Under the pieces are notes generated by a model. The model was given only the letters and a program-made list of their open reading frames with translations. It was not told the DNA's origin and searched no databases. A stretch of DNA of 34,105 bases. Origin: Candidatus Kuenenia stuttgartensis. GTDB taxonomy: Bacteria > Planctomycetota > Planctomycetia > Pirellulales > UBA1268. This document shows positions 15,669 to 24,748 of this stretch, piece by piece; positions within the stretch are counted from its first letter, which is position 1, and each line of letters begins with the position of its first letter. The position numbers and the translations under genes were made by a program. The stretch lies in the NCBI GenBank assembly GCA_945883745.1, contig CAMCYH010000028.1, positions 1 through 34,105 on the forward strand. The letters run 5' to 3'.

Positions 15669-15952
15669 ATCCCCTCCGCGGGCTCGATCTCTCCGAGTAC
15701 CGTGCCGGGCCCGATGACATCATCCTCGTCGACGAACTGCCGCGCGAGACGGCCGGCAACGGGTGCCTCGAGGTCGATCGTGACGGCGCCTGCAATCAGC
15801 TCGATGATGCGATCTCCGGCCAACACCGTGGCCCCGCGGGCCACGAGCCACAGTGACACGCGCACCGGTCCGGAAATCGTGAAGTGGGGCACTACCACTG
15901 GCACCCTGCGGCTCCGCCCAACATCATCCGCCTGGTTGGACCGTGGCTCCAT
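15665..15952 (-). CDS. Biotinyl/lipoyl-fold domain protein lacking the acceptor lysine
   Basis: The product has 95 residues, essentially one lipoyl/biotinyl domain. The pattern VARGATVLAGDRIIELIAGA-VTIDLEAPVAGRLARQFV, DEDDVIGPGTVLGEIE follows the E2 lipoyl-domain hairpin closely. However, the canonical ETDKA turn is replaced by IAGAV, so position 56, where the lipoylated or biotinylated lysine should be, is alanine. It therefore cannot carry the usual cofactor and is presumably structural or a binding module, comparable with barrel-sandwich hybrid domains in membrane-fusion proteins. The first about 20 residues (MEPRSNQADDVGRSRR) look non-domain, and a later start is possible. It starts 3 nt after the peptidase gene and overlaps lnt by 4 nt, so it belongs to the same transcript. 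Confidence 0.78.
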   Translation of the reverse strand: MEPRSNQADDVGRSRRVPVVVPHFTISGPVRVSLWLVARGATVLAGDRIIELIAGAVTIDLEAPVAGRLARQFVDEDDVIGPGTVLGEIEPAEGI

Positions 15953-15955
15953 TAT

Positions 15956-16909
15956 TCACCGCTGGTCCAAGAGCCAGGCATGGACGACACGACCCACCGC
16001 TTCGAGCGATTCTGGGGCGCAGTTGGCAGGTGTGTCGGCCGTCGTGTGCCAGGCGGGGTAATCGAAGTCGATGACGTCGCAGGTGGGAATCTTCGCGATC
16101 ATCCGCAACGGCACATGGTCGTCGTGGACGGTGTACTTGGGGCGTGGCACAAACTCCCGCACGCCCAGCCGGGCGGCCACACCCCAGAGTTCCGCCACGA
16201 CCGGCTGCGTGTCGGGCCACATCACGCTCTGCTGCTCCTGCCAGATTTGCAGATCCTTGTCGGCCACCATGTCGAGGATCACGCCGGCTCGATAGCGATG
16301 CAGCCGCGGATCGGCACGGCGGTCGGCCACATACCGGCGGGCGAAATAGGTCGAGCCGAGGCAGTAGGGATCTCGTGCACCGACGACATATTCCTCCGCA
16401 TCGAAGCAGACGAAGTCGACGCCCACCGGTTTCGGAAGCGAGGGCATGAAGCGGGCCAGTTCCATGAGCACGGCGACACCGCTGGCACCGTCATTGGCCC
16501 CGAGAAACGTGCCCTGCGGATCGACGGGATCGCGGTCGGGAAAGGGCCGCGTGTCGTAGTGCACGCCGATCAGGATCCGTTCGCTGCGGTCCGGATGCCA
16601 TTCGATGACGAGATTTTCCATGTGCACGGGCTTCCCCGTACGGCGGTCTTCGGTCTTGAAGGCCTGACCCGTCACACGGGCCCCGGCATCACGGAAGTGG
16701 TTGACGAGGAGCGTCCGCTGGGCGGTCATGCCGGGCGATCCGCTCACTCTCGGTCCGAGGCCGCAGATGCTTTCCAGATGGGCCATTGCCTGCTGCCCGG
16801 AAAACTCAGGCCGTCGCAGCGGCTCGTCGCCATATGGACGCGACGCGCAGACGGCGACCAGGAACGCCGCCGTAACCACCCGGGCTCGTCCTCCTGGTAT
16901 TTTTCGCAT
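15956..16909 (-). CDS. M28-family peptidase / glutaminyl-cyclase-like, exported
   Basis: The product has 317 residues. The ATG at 16909 gives a signal peptide (MRKIPGGRARVVTAAFLVAV, cleavage near SRPYGDEP). The M28/glutaminyl-peptide cyclotransferase fold is shown by the metal-binding order H117-x-D119 (GVHYDTRPFPD), D140 in GANDGASGVAVLMELAR, E172-E173 in CFDAEE, D213 in ILDMVADKD and H288 in PAWHTTADT; the HDDHVPL segment is characteristic of glutaminyl cyclases. Glutaminyl cyclases convert N-terminal Gln to pyroglutamate, whereas M28 aminopeptidases cleave N-terminal residues. The single-zinc QC-like arrangement and HDDH loop make the cyclase possibility attractive but not proven. It acts outside the cytoplasm. 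It is the promoter-proximal gene of the cluster running through the lipoyl-fold protein and lnt. Confidence 0.82.
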   Translation of the reverse strand: MRKIPGGRARVVTAAFLVAVCASRPYGDEPLRRPEFSGQQAMAHLESICGLGPRVSGSPGMTAQRTLLVNHFRDAGARVTGQAFKTEDRRTGKPVHMENLVIEWHPDRSERILIGVHYDTRPFPDRDPVDPQGTFLGANDGASGVAVLMELARFMPSLPKPVGVDFVCFDAEEYVVGARDPYCLGSTYFARRYVADRRADPRLHRYRAGVILDMVADKDLQIWQEQQSVMWPDTQPVVAELWGVAARLGVREFVPRPKYTVHDDHVPLRMIAKIPTCDVIDFDYPAWHTTADTPANCAPESLEAVGRVVHAWLLDQR

Positions 16910-17008
16910 CGCTGCCAGCCCTTCCTCCCCCGAGGATAACGAATAGGGAAGGCAGTGCCGACGGCGGTTTCGATGCGGAACCGACCTGATCACACGCGTG
17001 TGCGACCA

Positions 17009-18052
17009 CTACTCGATGCTCACGACCTCGCCGGCGGTACGCGACGCAAGGCCACACACGACCGATTTTTCAGCGTTCTGATTCAGGAAATGCACAGCAC
17101 CGTCGCACATGAGAATGTTCACACCCCCCGGGTGATCTGAGAACATTGGAATATTCGGTCCCTCGAGCCACACGTCGTCTGGGGCACTTGGATTGATCAT
17201 CGCGGGGCCTGAGTCATCGTGACCGACGTGGTTGGCATTGAGACCGCTTGCCCACACACCCCTTGGGCTTGTTCCGTCGAGGCCAATTCCAGACGCCTCA
17301 AAAACCAGCATCGTCTTGGAGAGACCGTCGGTGATCTGCCGAAACCGGATGCCACCGCTGATCGACTTGGGTTCCGCGTACCCCGGGGCGCTGTACGTCA
17401 GCAGGACTCCGTTTTCCACCTCGTACACGGCGTTGTTGGGCATGCGAAACTGGGTTTCATTGGGATTCACACCGGCGTTCCCTGAGTAGTCGATGCAGGC
17501 CATCTGATGATGATCACCCGCCTGAACGATGCGGCCATCGGATCGTGACGCATGCTGCCGTCCAACACTTGGGCAGAGGTAGGACGATATCCTCGTGGTC
17601 ACGGCATTGCGATTCACCACCTCCGTGATGTCCTCCGTCAGATAGAGGCGTGAATCTGCTGCCACATCAGGGTCAGTGACGGCATCCAGAGTGGCTGCGG
17701 TCTCAGCCTGTTCCAGGTAGTCCAGAAAAAAACCAGACCATGACATCGTGTCAACGCCCAACGCAAACTGTACACGGCCGGGTGGAAACCGCTCCTGCTG
17801 GGCTGTCGAAAAGATATGCATCCCCAAACCAATCTGCTTGAGGTTGTTCTGGCAACTCATTCGTCGTGCCGATTCACGGGCCGCCTGAACGGCCGGCAGC
17901 AGGAGGCCGATGAGAACACCGACGATGGCGATGACCACCAAGAGTTCCACCAATGTGAAACCGAGAGTGGCTCGTCGTGTCTGGCCAAACTGTCCGAGTT
18001 TCAGATCCGATCTTTTCTGGCCTACCGTGGCCGCAGCAGCGATAGGAAGCAT
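17009..18052 (-). CDS. DUF1559 prepilin-like protein
   Basis: The product has 347 residues. The start at ATG 18052 is chosen because it precedes a basic leader and has GGGAG about 10 nt upstream. The leader ends RRATLG, then [20 protein letters not shown] and [20 protein letters not shown], i.e. a prepilin peptidase site (G/F) plus a hydrophobic N-helix and the DUF1559 hallmark [11 protein letters not shown]. The C-terminal family motif is present: [20 protein letters not shown]. The rest ([32 protein letters not shown]) is typical of the globular head. These proteins are highly multiplied in Planctomycetota; assembly into pilus-like or surface structures is inferred from the leader only. The gene is divergent, by 44 bp, from a TIGR03790 gene. 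Confidence 0.92.
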   Translation of the reverse strand: MLPIAAAATVGQKRSDLKLGQFGQTRRATLGFTLVELLVVIAIVGVLIGLLLPAVQAARESARRMSCQNNLKQIGLGMHIFSTAQQERFPPGRVQFALGVDTMSWSGFFLDYLEQAETAATLDAVTDPDVAADSRLYLTEDITEVVNRNAVTTRISSYLCPSVGRQHASRSDGRIVQAGDHHQMACIDYSGNAGVNPNETQFRMPNNAVYEVENGVLLTYSAPGYAEPKSISGGIRFRQITDGLSKTMLVFEASGIGLDGTSPRGVWASGLNANHVGHDDSGPAMINPSAPDDVWLEGPNIPMFSDHPGGVNILMCDGAVHFLNQNAEKSVVCGLASRTAGEVVSIE

Positions 18053-18096
18053 GGTGGTCGTCTCCCTCAGAAGGACTCCTCGAGTATTGTTCCTCG

Positions 18097-19956
18097 ATGA
18101 TTGAAACGCGAGGAATGGGTGCCGGCCGCTTCGGATTTTTTTCGTGGCATCGATTTTTTCGCACGCCGCTGTCAGCCGCCCCGCTGGCAGTCGCCGTGCT
18201 CTGGTCATGGACCGTCCCCTGCCACGCCGGCGGCGGTCCAGAGAGCGTCTTCGTGGTCGTCAACACGTCGAATTCCGACAGCCTCGCCGTCGCAAATGCG
18301 TTCGTGGCCCTCCGCGGCATTCCGCCACTCAACGTGTTCGCCATCGCCTGGGATGGCCCCGACGACGCCGTCCCGATCAGTGTCTTTCGAGAGCGGATCC
18401 TTGGGCCCGTGCTCACCGCGATCGATACCCGCGGACTGGCGGCCCAGGTCGATTGCATCGCCTATTCATGCGGGTTCCCCTGGCGGATCGATTTCCAGGA
18501 CGATCTTCCGGAGTCGCTCCTGGACCGCGACAAATATCCTGCCGGGTCGCTGACCGGGATGACGTTTCTCTTTTCCGCCACGCTCGAGCCGCCCGTCGGT
18601 AGCATCCCGCGCTGGCTGGCCCGCCATGCCAACCACTACTCCCCGCCACCGGCGACCGACGGCGCCGTGGCCACGACACGCGGCTTCCGCGCCGCCACGG
18701 GCTGGGGGCCAGACGGCGAGCCCGCTCTGGTGGGCGGCAGGCACCATGTCCTCTCCGTGATGCTCGGCGTGACGGCAGGTCGTGGCAATTCCGTGGACGA
18801 AATCATCAAGAGCCTCACAGCATCGACCGCGGCCGACGGCAGCCGGCCGACCGGCACGATTTTTTTTGTGACCAACTCCGATGTTCGTACGACCACCCGC
18901 AGCGCTGGTTTCCCGGCTACCGTCGCCGCGATCCAGGCCGCCGGCGCTGCCGCCACCATTGTCACCGGCACACTGCCACGCCAGAGTGCCGCGGTCGCTG
19001 GTGTGATGACCGGCACAGCCGAGTTCGACTGGGCCGCGAGTGGCAGCAGACTCCTACCGGGAGCGATCTGCGACAATCTGACGAGCTTTGGCGGAGTGTT
19101 CTCACCCGCGGCCGAGCAGACACCGCTTTCCGAATTCGTCCGGGCCGGAGCCGCTGGGGCAAGCGGTACGGTGATCGAGCCCTACGCTCTCGCCGACAAG
19201 TTCGCCTCTCCGGCGCTGCATCTTCATTATGTCCGCGGAGCCTGTCTTGCCGAGGCCTTCTATCGATCGATTCGGTCGCCCTACCAGCTGCTCGTGGTTG
19301 GCGACCCACTCTGCCAGCCATGGGCGGATCGTCCCGCGGTGGACGTCACCGTCGCCGATGCTCAGTCCGGTGGGCCGGTCGATCTGGCACGCCCGCTCAT
19401 GGGCTCGCTCACGATCGCGCCGCACAGCTCGGCCACGAAAACTTCACCAATTGACCGCTACGAACTGTTCGTCGACGGCATCCGTATCGCGTCATGCCGG
19501 GAGGGCGACGATCTGCCGCTCGATACGGGCCGATTCAGTGACGGCCACCATGAACTGCGGGTCGTGGCGATCGATTCATCACCGCTCGAGACCCAGGGCC
19601 GCTGGGTAGGGGGCACGATATTCGCCAACCACGGCCATCGCCTCACCCTCTCCGCCGAGCCGCGGCGCGTCTCGATGGCGGGCTCGCTCCGTATCAGGCT
19701 CAGCGGCACTCCCGCCGACAGTGTCACAGTGTTCACTGCCGGCCGCGTGCTGGGACGAGTCACTGGTGAGGAGGGCACGCCCATCGACACCACGCTCGAT
19801 ATCGCCGCCACGCTTCTCGGGCCTGGCGTTGTCGTGCTCCATGCAACAGCCCACCTCGCCGGCGTCGCCGTTGCCAACGCGGCTCCGGTCACGGTGACCG
19901 TGACGAAAGAGTCCGCCGCCGTACTCACACCGCAGGCAGGTGACCGGTCTCGTTGA
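18097..19956 (+). CDS. TIGR03790-family exported protein
   Basis: The product has 619 residues, with an N-terminal signal-like stretch ([19 protein letters not shown], cleavage near CHAGGGPE). The family features are [37 protein letters not shown], then [108 protein letters not shown] and [14 protein letters not shown]. From memory, this family tracks genomes with exosortase/PEP-CTERM-like sorting; its activity is unknown. The C-terminal about 170 residues are a further beta-sandwich, Ig-like part. The ATG at 18097 follows a TATTGT at 18085-18090 by 6 nt, which would fit a leaderless transcript; the alternative ATG at 18115 is immediately preceded by GAGGA. It overlaps the convergent phosphatase gene by 32 bp. 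Confidence 0.72.
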   Translation: MIETRGMGAGRFGFFSWHRFFRTPLSAAPLAVAVLWSWTVPCHAGGGPESVFVVVNTSNSDSLAVANAFVALRGIPPLNVFAIAWDGPDDAVPISVFRERILGPVLTAIDTRGLAAQVDCIAYSCGFPWRIDFQDDLPESLLDRDKYPAGSLTGMTFLFSATLEPPVGSIPRWLARHANHYSPPPATDGAVATTRGFRAATGWGPDGEPALVGGRHHVLSVMLGVTAGRGNSVDEIIKSLTASTAADGSRPTGTIFFVTNSDVRTTTRSAGFPATVAAIQAAGAAATIVTGTLPRQSAAVAGVMTGTAEFDWAASGSRLLPGAICDNLTSFGGVFSPAAEQTPLSEFVRAGAAGASGTVIEPYALADKFASPALHLHYVRGACLAEAFYRSIRSPYQLLVVGDPLCQPWADRPAVDVTVADAQSGGPVDLARPLMGSLTIAPHSSATKTSPIDRYELFVDGIRIASCREGDDLPLDTGRFSDGHHELRVVAIDSSPLETQGRWVGGTIFANHGHRLTLSAEPRRVSMAGSLRIRLSGTPADSVTVFTAGRVLGRVTGEEGTPIDTTLDIAATLLGPGVVVLHATAHLAGVAVANAAPVTVTVTKESAAVLTPQAGDRSR

Positions 19957-20569
19957 ACGAGACGAGCATGGGGCCGGGCCACTCGACGCGGGTGACCGAA
20001 CAGTTGGCCAATGCCGGCAGCTTTGTAAACGGCCGCTCGGCGGCGGCAGCCAGCAGCGGATGCCCGCGGCCCACGAGGCTGCCGAGCGCCGCCGTCAGGA
20101 TGCCGCCATGGGCAACGACGATCATGCGGCCCACATCGCGGCCGGCCAGCGCTTCGAGCACCGCATGCCCGCGGGCTGCCAGTTGGGCCCGGGACTCACC
20201 TCCCGGGATCGCATAGTCGATATCCCCGCTTCGCCAGCGGGCAACGGCCTCGGGAAACCGCTCCTCGAGATCGGCCCACAGGTGGCCCTGAAAGATTCCG
20301 GCGTGGAGTTCCTGGAGCCGCTCGTCGATCTTCAAAGGAAGATTGAGGGCAGCGGCAATCCGGGCAGCGGTATCGCGGGCCCGCACGAGCGGGCTCGACC
20401 AGACCTCGTCAATGGGCGGCGAATCACCGCCAAACTCGCCTCGGCTCCAGGCTGCAACGGCATCCGCCTGCGTTTGTCCGCGAACCGAGAGGGCGACATC
20501 TTCCTGCCCCTGCACACGCCCCTCGAGATTGGAGACGCTCTCACCGTGCCGTACGAGAATCTGGAGCAT
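19925..20569 (-). CDS. Histidine phosphatase (phosphoglycerate mutase-like)
   Basis: The product has 214 residues. The ATG at 20569 is chosen because the catalytic motif follows directly: MLQILVRHGESVSNLEGRVQ, with the RHG phospho-histidine (H8). Also present are the second Arg in SSPLVRARDTA, the catalytic Glu in LQELHAGIFQGHLWADLEER, and the second histidine in MIVVAHGGILTAAL. This is the cofactor-independent-looking branch-1 histidine phosphatase fold (GpmB/CobC/PhoE-type). The substrate cannot be told; broad small-molecule phosphatases, alpha-ribazole phosphatase and phosphoglycerate mutase all share it. It starts 10 nt downstream of the thioredoxin-trypsin gene and is probably cotranscribed with it. 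Its 3' end overlaps that of the convergent TIGR03790 gene. Confidence 0.9.
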   Translation of the reverse strand: MLQILVRHGESVSNLEGRVQGQEDVALSVRGQTQADAVAAWSRGEFGGDSPPIDEVWSSPLVRARDTAARIAAALNLPLKIDERLQELHAGIFQGHLWADLEERFPEAVARWRSGDIDYAIPGGESRAQLAARGHAVLEALAGRDVGRMIVVAHGGILTAALGSLVGRGHPLLAAAAERPFTKLPALANCSVTRVEWPGPMLVSFNETGHLPAV

Positions 20570-20579
20570 GCGGCAGAGT

Positions 20580-22268
20580 CTACCGCGTGACGGCAGAAGC
20601 CGGAGTCGCTGCCATGTCCTGAACCGACTGCTCCGCATCGCCGAGGTGGGTGCGGGAGAGATGTTCGACGAAGCCACGGCTCGCATTCTGCAACACAAAC
20701 ACCTCGCTGGCCGCCTGCGGGGCCCCGTGCGGCCGCACGATGCAGATCACTTCCGCCTTGCCCTCGTGCTGCCGGACATGATCGAGCAGTGCCTGCTCGC
20801 CCGAGGAAAGTGGCGCACCGGCGCCCCCGCTCATACCTCGCCCCGATGGCTCCAGATCCGCGCCGGTCGAGGCGGTGGGCACCGCTCCGGCACGGTCGCG
20901 CCGGTCGAATGCCACCTGCGGCATTTCGTCAGGCATGGCGGGGACGACACCCGCCGACTCGGTCACACCGACCGGCAGGCCACCACTGGGATAAACACTG
21001 CGGTAAACAAACGACAGCGCGGCCTCGTCAAGCTGTTCGTGGATCGCCGGAAGGGCGGCATAGAGCCCCTCGTTGTCGGCGGGATCGGCGGCATTGCAGA
21101 CACCGATGAGTGTGCCATCGAGCGTGAAGAGTCCGCCACCACTGCGGCCCTGCACCGGCTGGCCGGCCACCTGCACATTCGCGGGACCGAGGTACTTATC
21201 GACACCGTTGATCTGGCTGTAGTGGAGCGTTGGATCGTCACCCCCATTGCATCCCATGGTGACCACCGCCTCGCCGGCCGTGGTGTCGCAATCGGCCCCG
21301 CCGACGCGGACTGGCTGGATAGGTTGATCGGTGAAAATGCTCACGAGGGCCAGGTCGCGGGTGAGGTCATACGCCACTACCTGACCGGCGATGCCTCGCG
21401 GGCCCTGCGGGCCGAAGAGATCGACCTCCACACGCCCTTTTCCTTCGGAATCGCGAAAGATGTGGCCACACGTCAGAATCAGCGCCTCTCCCTGGCGACA
21501 GTCGATCACGGTGCCAGTACCCCATGACATGCCTTGCTGGTCGTCGACTCGGAGCCGGGCCGTCGCCTGCAAAAGCCTCCGCTCGAGCGCGGCACGCGTG
21601 TCTGGAGGAAGGGCCTGTGATCGATCGGTCGAGGCACGTGGCGACGCGGCCGCCGAGCCACGAGACACCGGTCCGCTGGCGGCCGCGAGCCCCGCTGCCT
21701 GGGCCGGCGCGGGCCCGCGTATCACGGCTCCGGGAATCGTCTGAGGAGCTACAGGCGGCTCGGTTGCCAGCGGTGCAGCCGCGACTGCCGCAGGCAGAGG
21801 AATGCCGGGCACGGCCGCTGATTTCAGCCCGGCTGGCACCGCCGCCGCGACCGGCGGCGCGGCCAGCCCGAGCGGCTGGCGGCTCTTGGCAAGCAATGCC
21901 TCCAATTCGGCTCGCGTGGTGGCGCCGTTGATTCGCCCGACCTCCTCACCACGGACGAGGAGCACATAACAGGGCACGCCGGTCACGCCAAACCGACGGA
22001 TGAGGTCGGGCTCCTGATCGGCATCGACATGCCGCACGACCCAGCCGGCCGCCGTGATCTCACCGATGATCGGCGCCATCTGACGACATGGCCCACACCA
22101 CGAGGCGGCAAAATCGAGCAGCACTACGTCACCTTGGGTGGCAGCCTGCACGGCAGCGGCCGGGCTGGACGCAAGCTGCCGGGGATCGGCCTGGGCCGAA
22201 GAGATCGTGGCTATCCAGCAGGCTGCTGCCAGAAAGCTGCTCTGGGTGGCATATCGTGCGGTGCTCAT
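20580..22268 (-). CDS. Exported thioredoxin-trypsin fusion protein
   Basis: The product has 562 residues. The ATG at 22268 gives a signal peptide ([20 protein letters not shown], cleavage near AQADP). Residues about 35-130 are a thioredoxin domain with WCGPC (C58, C61) and cis-Pro99 in GVTGVPCY. Residues about 131-225 form a long Ala/Pro-rich linker. Residues about 228-420 are a trypsin-like (Peptidase S1/Do-type) serine protease: the triad is seen as H269 in LTCGHIF, D305 in [11 protein letters not shown] and S376 in QGRSGGGLF, within [15 protein letters not shown]. The last about 140 residues are unassigned. A disulfide-active domain fused to a protease suggests combined envelope protein folding and quality control, which is inference. 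It is divergent from metG with 175 bp between, and precedes the histidine phosphatase by 10 nt. Confidence 0.85.
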   Translation of the reverse strand: MSTARYATQSSFLAAACWIATISSAQADPRQLASSPAAAVQAATQGDVVLLDFAASWCGPCRQMAPIIGEITAAGWVVRHVDADQEPDLIRRFGVTGVPCYVLLVRGEEVGRINGATTRAELEALLAKSRQPLGLAAPPVAAAVPAGLKSAAVPGIPLPAAVAAAPLATEPPVAPQTIPGAVIRGPAPAQAAGLAAASGPVSRGSAAASPRASTDRSQALPPDTRAALERRLLQATARLRVDDQQGMSWGTGTVIDCRQGEALILTCGHIFRDSEGKGRVEVDLFGPQGPRGIAGQVVAYDLTRDLALVSIFTDQPIQPVRVGGADCDTTAGEAVVTMGCNGGDDPTLHYSQINGVDKYLGPANVQVAGQPVQGRSGGGLFTLDGTLIGVCNAADPADNEGLYAALPAIHEQLDEAALSFVYRSVYPSGGLPVGVTESAGVVPAMPDEMPQVAFDRRDRAGAVPTASTGADLEPSGRGMSGGAGAPLSSGEQALLDHVRQHEGKAEVICIVRPHGAPQAASEVFVLQNASRGFVEHLSRTHLGDAEQSVQDMAATPASAVTR

Positions 22269-22430
22269 CCAATGCTCCACGTCGCTGCACCAGGTTCGGG
22301 GGGAACGAGGGGGCGGATGGTGGCGGCGGCTGCGCAGAGCCACAAGATCATTTTCAGGCAAAGCTTCGCTGGCTGGCCTTGCCCCGTCGCCCTCATTTCC
22401 GCATGGTTTCCCGGTTTCCGCACCGCCCCC

Positions 22431-22443
22431 TACAATCCGCCCC
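22431..22443 (+). promoter_or_regulatory. Possible -10 element giving a leaderless metG transcript
   Basis: TACAAT (5 of 6 matches to TATAAT) lies at 22431-22436, exactly 7 nt before the metG ATG at 22444. A transcript starting at the usual distance from the -10 would begin at or next to the start codon. There is no Shine-Dalgarno in front of this ATG. The -35 region is poor (TTTCC-type sequences around 22407-22420), so this is tentative. Confidence 0.35.
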
Positions 22444-24528
22444 ATGCCCGATCGCCGCATCCTCGTCACCTCCGCCCTGCCCTACGCCAACGGCCACATC
22501 CATCTCGGGCATCTCGTCGAGTACATCCAGACCGACATCTTCGTCCGCTTCCAAAAGCTTCGTGGTCATCGGGCGATCTATCTCTGTGCCGACGACACCC
22601 ACGGCACGGCGATCATGATCCGCGCGAAGGCCGAAGGCCGTAGCGAGCACGACCTGATCAGCGGCATGCGGGAGGCCCATCTGGCCGACTTCGCCGGTTT
22701 CCAGATCGCTTTCGACCACTACGGTTCCACCGACAGCCCTGCCAATCGAACGTTGTGCGGTGAAATCTGGCAGGCCCTTCGCGACCGCGGGCTCGTGGTC
22801 TCCCGCGATGTGCAGCAACTCTTCGATCCCCAGGCTGGCGTCTTTCTTGCCGACCGGTTTGTCCGTGGCACCTGTCCGAAATGCAGTGCGGCCGACCAAT
22901 ACGGCGACTCCTGCGAGCAGTGCGGGGCGACCTACAGCCCTGCCGACCTCGTCAACCCTGTGAGTACGCTTTCCGGCGCGACTCCGGAGGTCAGATCGGC
23001 CGAGCACCTCTTCGTGACGATCGAAACGCTCCACAGCTTTCTCGAAACGTGGACCACATCGTCGGGAGCGCTCGACCCTCGCATCGCCAACTATCTTGCC
23101 GGGCACTTTCTCGGTGAGCCGCTTCGCGACTGGGACGTTTCCCGCCCCGCCCCCTACTTCGGCTTCGAGATACCCGACAAGCCGGGGCATTACTGGTACG
23201 TCTGGTTCGATGCGCCCATCGGCTACATCGCCGCCACGAGCGAGTGGTGCGTGGCGCATGGCGAGTCGCTGGCCGCCTGGTGGCATCGCGGCGGCGGCAA
23301 CGATCCGCCCGCGGAAATCCATCACTTCATTGGCAAAGACATCACGTATTTCCACACACTCTTCTGGCCGGCGATGCTTGAGGCGGCCGGCCTCGCGCTG
23401 CCGACGAAGGTCCGCATTCACGGCTTCCTGACCGTCAACGGGCAGAAGATGTCGAAGAGCCGTGGCACCTTTCTCATGGCCCGCACCTACCTCGACCATC
23501 TCGACCCGGCCGCGCTGCGTTACTACTACGCGGCAAAACTCTCCGGCGGGATCGATGACATCGACCTGAACCTCGAAGAGTTTGCGGCCAAGGTCAACGC
23601 CGACCTCGTCGGCAAAGTGGTCAATCTCGCCAGCCGCACAGCCCGCTGGCTCGAGACGACCGGCCTGGCAACGACGTATCCCGATGACGGAGGCCTGTTC
23701 GCCAGAGCCGCGGCCGACGGCGCCGAGATCGCGGCGGCCTACGAGCAGTGTGACTTCGCCCGGGCGATGCGTGCGATCATGCTCGCCGCCGACCGGGCCA
23801 ACGCCTACGTCGATGCGGAACAGCCCTGGAAACTCGCCAAGGCCGGGGCCGCGGCCGCGGAAAAACTTCAGCAGGTCGCCAGCGTGGCCCTCAACCTGTT
23901 TCGGCAGATCACCGTCTACCTGGCGCCGGTACTCCCCCGGCTCGCCGAGCAGGTCGGCGACTTGATCGGGGGGCCAATCCGCTCATGGGACGAATCTCAG
24001 CAGCCGCTCGTCGGCTTGCCGGTCGGTCCGTTCCAGCCACTGATGCGCCGCGTGGAAGCAACACAACTCGAGGCCTTGCTTGCTGCTGCCGCAACACAAC
24101 CACCTTCACCTGCGACTTTGCCTCCCCAAGGAACCGCCACCATGACCGAATCTGCCACTGACTCCGGCGAGCCGCTCGCCGCCGAGCCCCTCGCTCCGGA
24201 ATGCACGATCGACGACTTCACCAAGGTCGATCTCCGCGTGGCGCGGATCATCGCCGCGGAGGAGGTGCCCGAGGCGCGGAAGCTGCTCAAGCTCACGGTG
24301 AGCCTCGGCGGCGACGCGACCCGCACCGTGTTTGCCGGCATCAAGGGTTTTCATGAGCCGGCCGCCCTCATCGGCCGGCTTGTGGTCGTGGTCGCTAACC
24401 TCGCGCCGCGGCAGATGAAGTTTGGCCTGAGCGAGGGCATGGTGGTGGCGGCCAGCGGCGCCGGCAGCCCAGGTGTCTTCTTGCTTTCACCGGACTCTGG
24501 TGCGTTGCCCGGCATGCGGCTGCATTAA
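22444..24528 (+). CDS. metG: Methionyl-tRNA synthetase with C-terminal tRNA-binding domain
   Basis: The product has 694 residues and charges tRNA-Met with methionine (class I synthetase, cytoplasmic). The ATG at 22444 is chosen because the catalytic domain begins right there: [20 protein letters not shown], with HLGH at residues 20-23 (HIGH signature). A four-cysteine zinc knuckle is at C144, C147, C157 and C160, and KMSKS at 335-339. The anticodon-binding helical domain follows (for example [23 protein letters not shown]). Residues about 583-694 are an EMAP-II/Trbp111-like OB-fold ([25 protein letters not shown]-type [27 protein letters not shown]), found in many bacterial MetRS as a dimerisation and tRNA-binding module. 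The linker (560-582) is low-complexity and contains an internal ATG with its own Shine-Dalgarno. Downstream lies a potential structured terminator. Confidence 0.96.
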   Translation: MPDRRILVTSALPYANGHIHLGHLVEYIQTDIFVRFQKLRGHRAIYLCADDTHGTAIMIRAKAEGRSEHDLISGMREAHLADFAGFQIAFDHYGSTDSPANRTLCGEIWQALRDRGLVVSRDVQQLFDPQAGVFLADRFVRGTCPKCSAADQYGDSCEQCGATYSPADLVNPVSTLSGATPEVRSAEHLFVTIETLHSFLETWTTSSGALDPRIANYLAGHFLGEPLRDWDVSRPAPYFGFEIPDKPGHYWYVWFDAPIGYIAATSEWCVAHGESLAAWWHRGGGNDPPAEIHHFIGKDITYFHTLFWPAMLEAAGLALPTKVRIHGFLTVNGQKMSKSRGTFLMARTYLDHLDPAALRYYYAAKLSGGIDDIDLNLEEFAAKVNADLVGKVVNLASRTARWLETTGLATTYPDDGGLFARAAADGAEIAAAYEQCDFARAMRAIMLAADRANAYVDAEQPWKLAKAGAAAAEKLQQVASVALNLFRQITVYLAPVLPRLAEQVGDLIGGPIRSWDESQQPLVGLPVGPFQPLMRRVEATQLEALLAAAATQPPSPATLPPQGTATMTESATDSGEPLAAEPLAPECTIDDFTKVDLRVARIIAAEEVPEARKLLKLTVSLGGDATRTVFAGIKGFHEPAALIGRLVVVVANLAPRQMKFGLSEGMVVAASGAGSPGVFLLSPDSGALPGMRLH
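24142..24528 (+). other. Possible internal start for a stand-alone Trbp111-like domain
   Basis: Within metG, in the same frame, ATG 24142 (Met567) is preceded by AAGGA at 24128-24132 with a 9-nt spacer, whereas metG itself has no Shine-Dalgarno. Starting here would give a 128-residue protein holding only the OB-fold tRNA-binding domain, about the length of independent Trbp111/CsaA proteins. It may be a real second product or a relic of fusion between two genes. Not demonstrated. Confidence 0.35.
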
Positions 24529-24536
24529 AGAAAGCC

Positions 24537-24629
24537 GGCTCGGGAGGGCGGCAAAAGTCTCGTCGCGGGGCGAGGATACGCCCAACGCTCCTCGAGCGTT
24601 CGCCGACCCTCCCGAGCCTCCCGTTTTCT
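24537..24629 (+). terminator. Structured RNA element after metG: three-stem terminator or leader
   Basis: The outer stem pairs 24537-24552 with 24602-24618: 12 bp (GGCTCGGGAGGG with CCCTCCCGAGCC) continued by CGGC/GCCG across one bulged A at 24606. Inside are hairpin CTCGTC-GCGG-GGCGAG (24559-24574, one G-U pair) and hairpin AACGCTC-CTC-GAGCGTT (24584-24600). The 3' side is followed by a T-rich tail, TTTTCTT (24624-24630). The outer 5' strand could alternatively pair its CGGGAGG with a second copy of CCTCCCG at 24617-24623. The simplest reading is a Rho-independent terminator for metG. The branched form and competing pairing also allow an attenuator in front of the stress gene. Confidence 0.5.
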
Positions 24630-24737
24630 TGCGCAAAGACAAAGGACACTTTCACGGTGGGAACGCGAAGCCGGTGCGGTACGATACAGGGGTGATGTGC
24701 AATGGGCTGCCGGCACCCTGTCACTTGAGATGGAATG

Positions 24738-24748
24738 AGGAGGTGATC
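24738..24748 (+). promoter_or_regulatory. Perfect 11-nt Shine-Dalgarno of the stress protein gene
   Basis: AGGAGGTGATC directly precedes the ATG at 24749 and is complementary over 11 nt to the conserved 3' end of bacterial 16S rRNA. It is the strongest ribosome binding site in the window and fixes the start codon against a longer open frame reaching back to 24473. Confidence 0.75.

Noticed and set aside
14268..16061. Long open plus-strand frame of nearly 600 codons opposite lnt and the peptidase
   Set aside because: It is low-complexity Arg/His/Pro-rich sequence spanning three real minus-strand genes; an artefact of GC-rich codon bias.
22269..22443. T-box or other riboswitch before metG
   Set aside because: No T-box sequence, specifier loop or antiterminator pairing is seen; the -10-like element next to the ATG leaves no leader.
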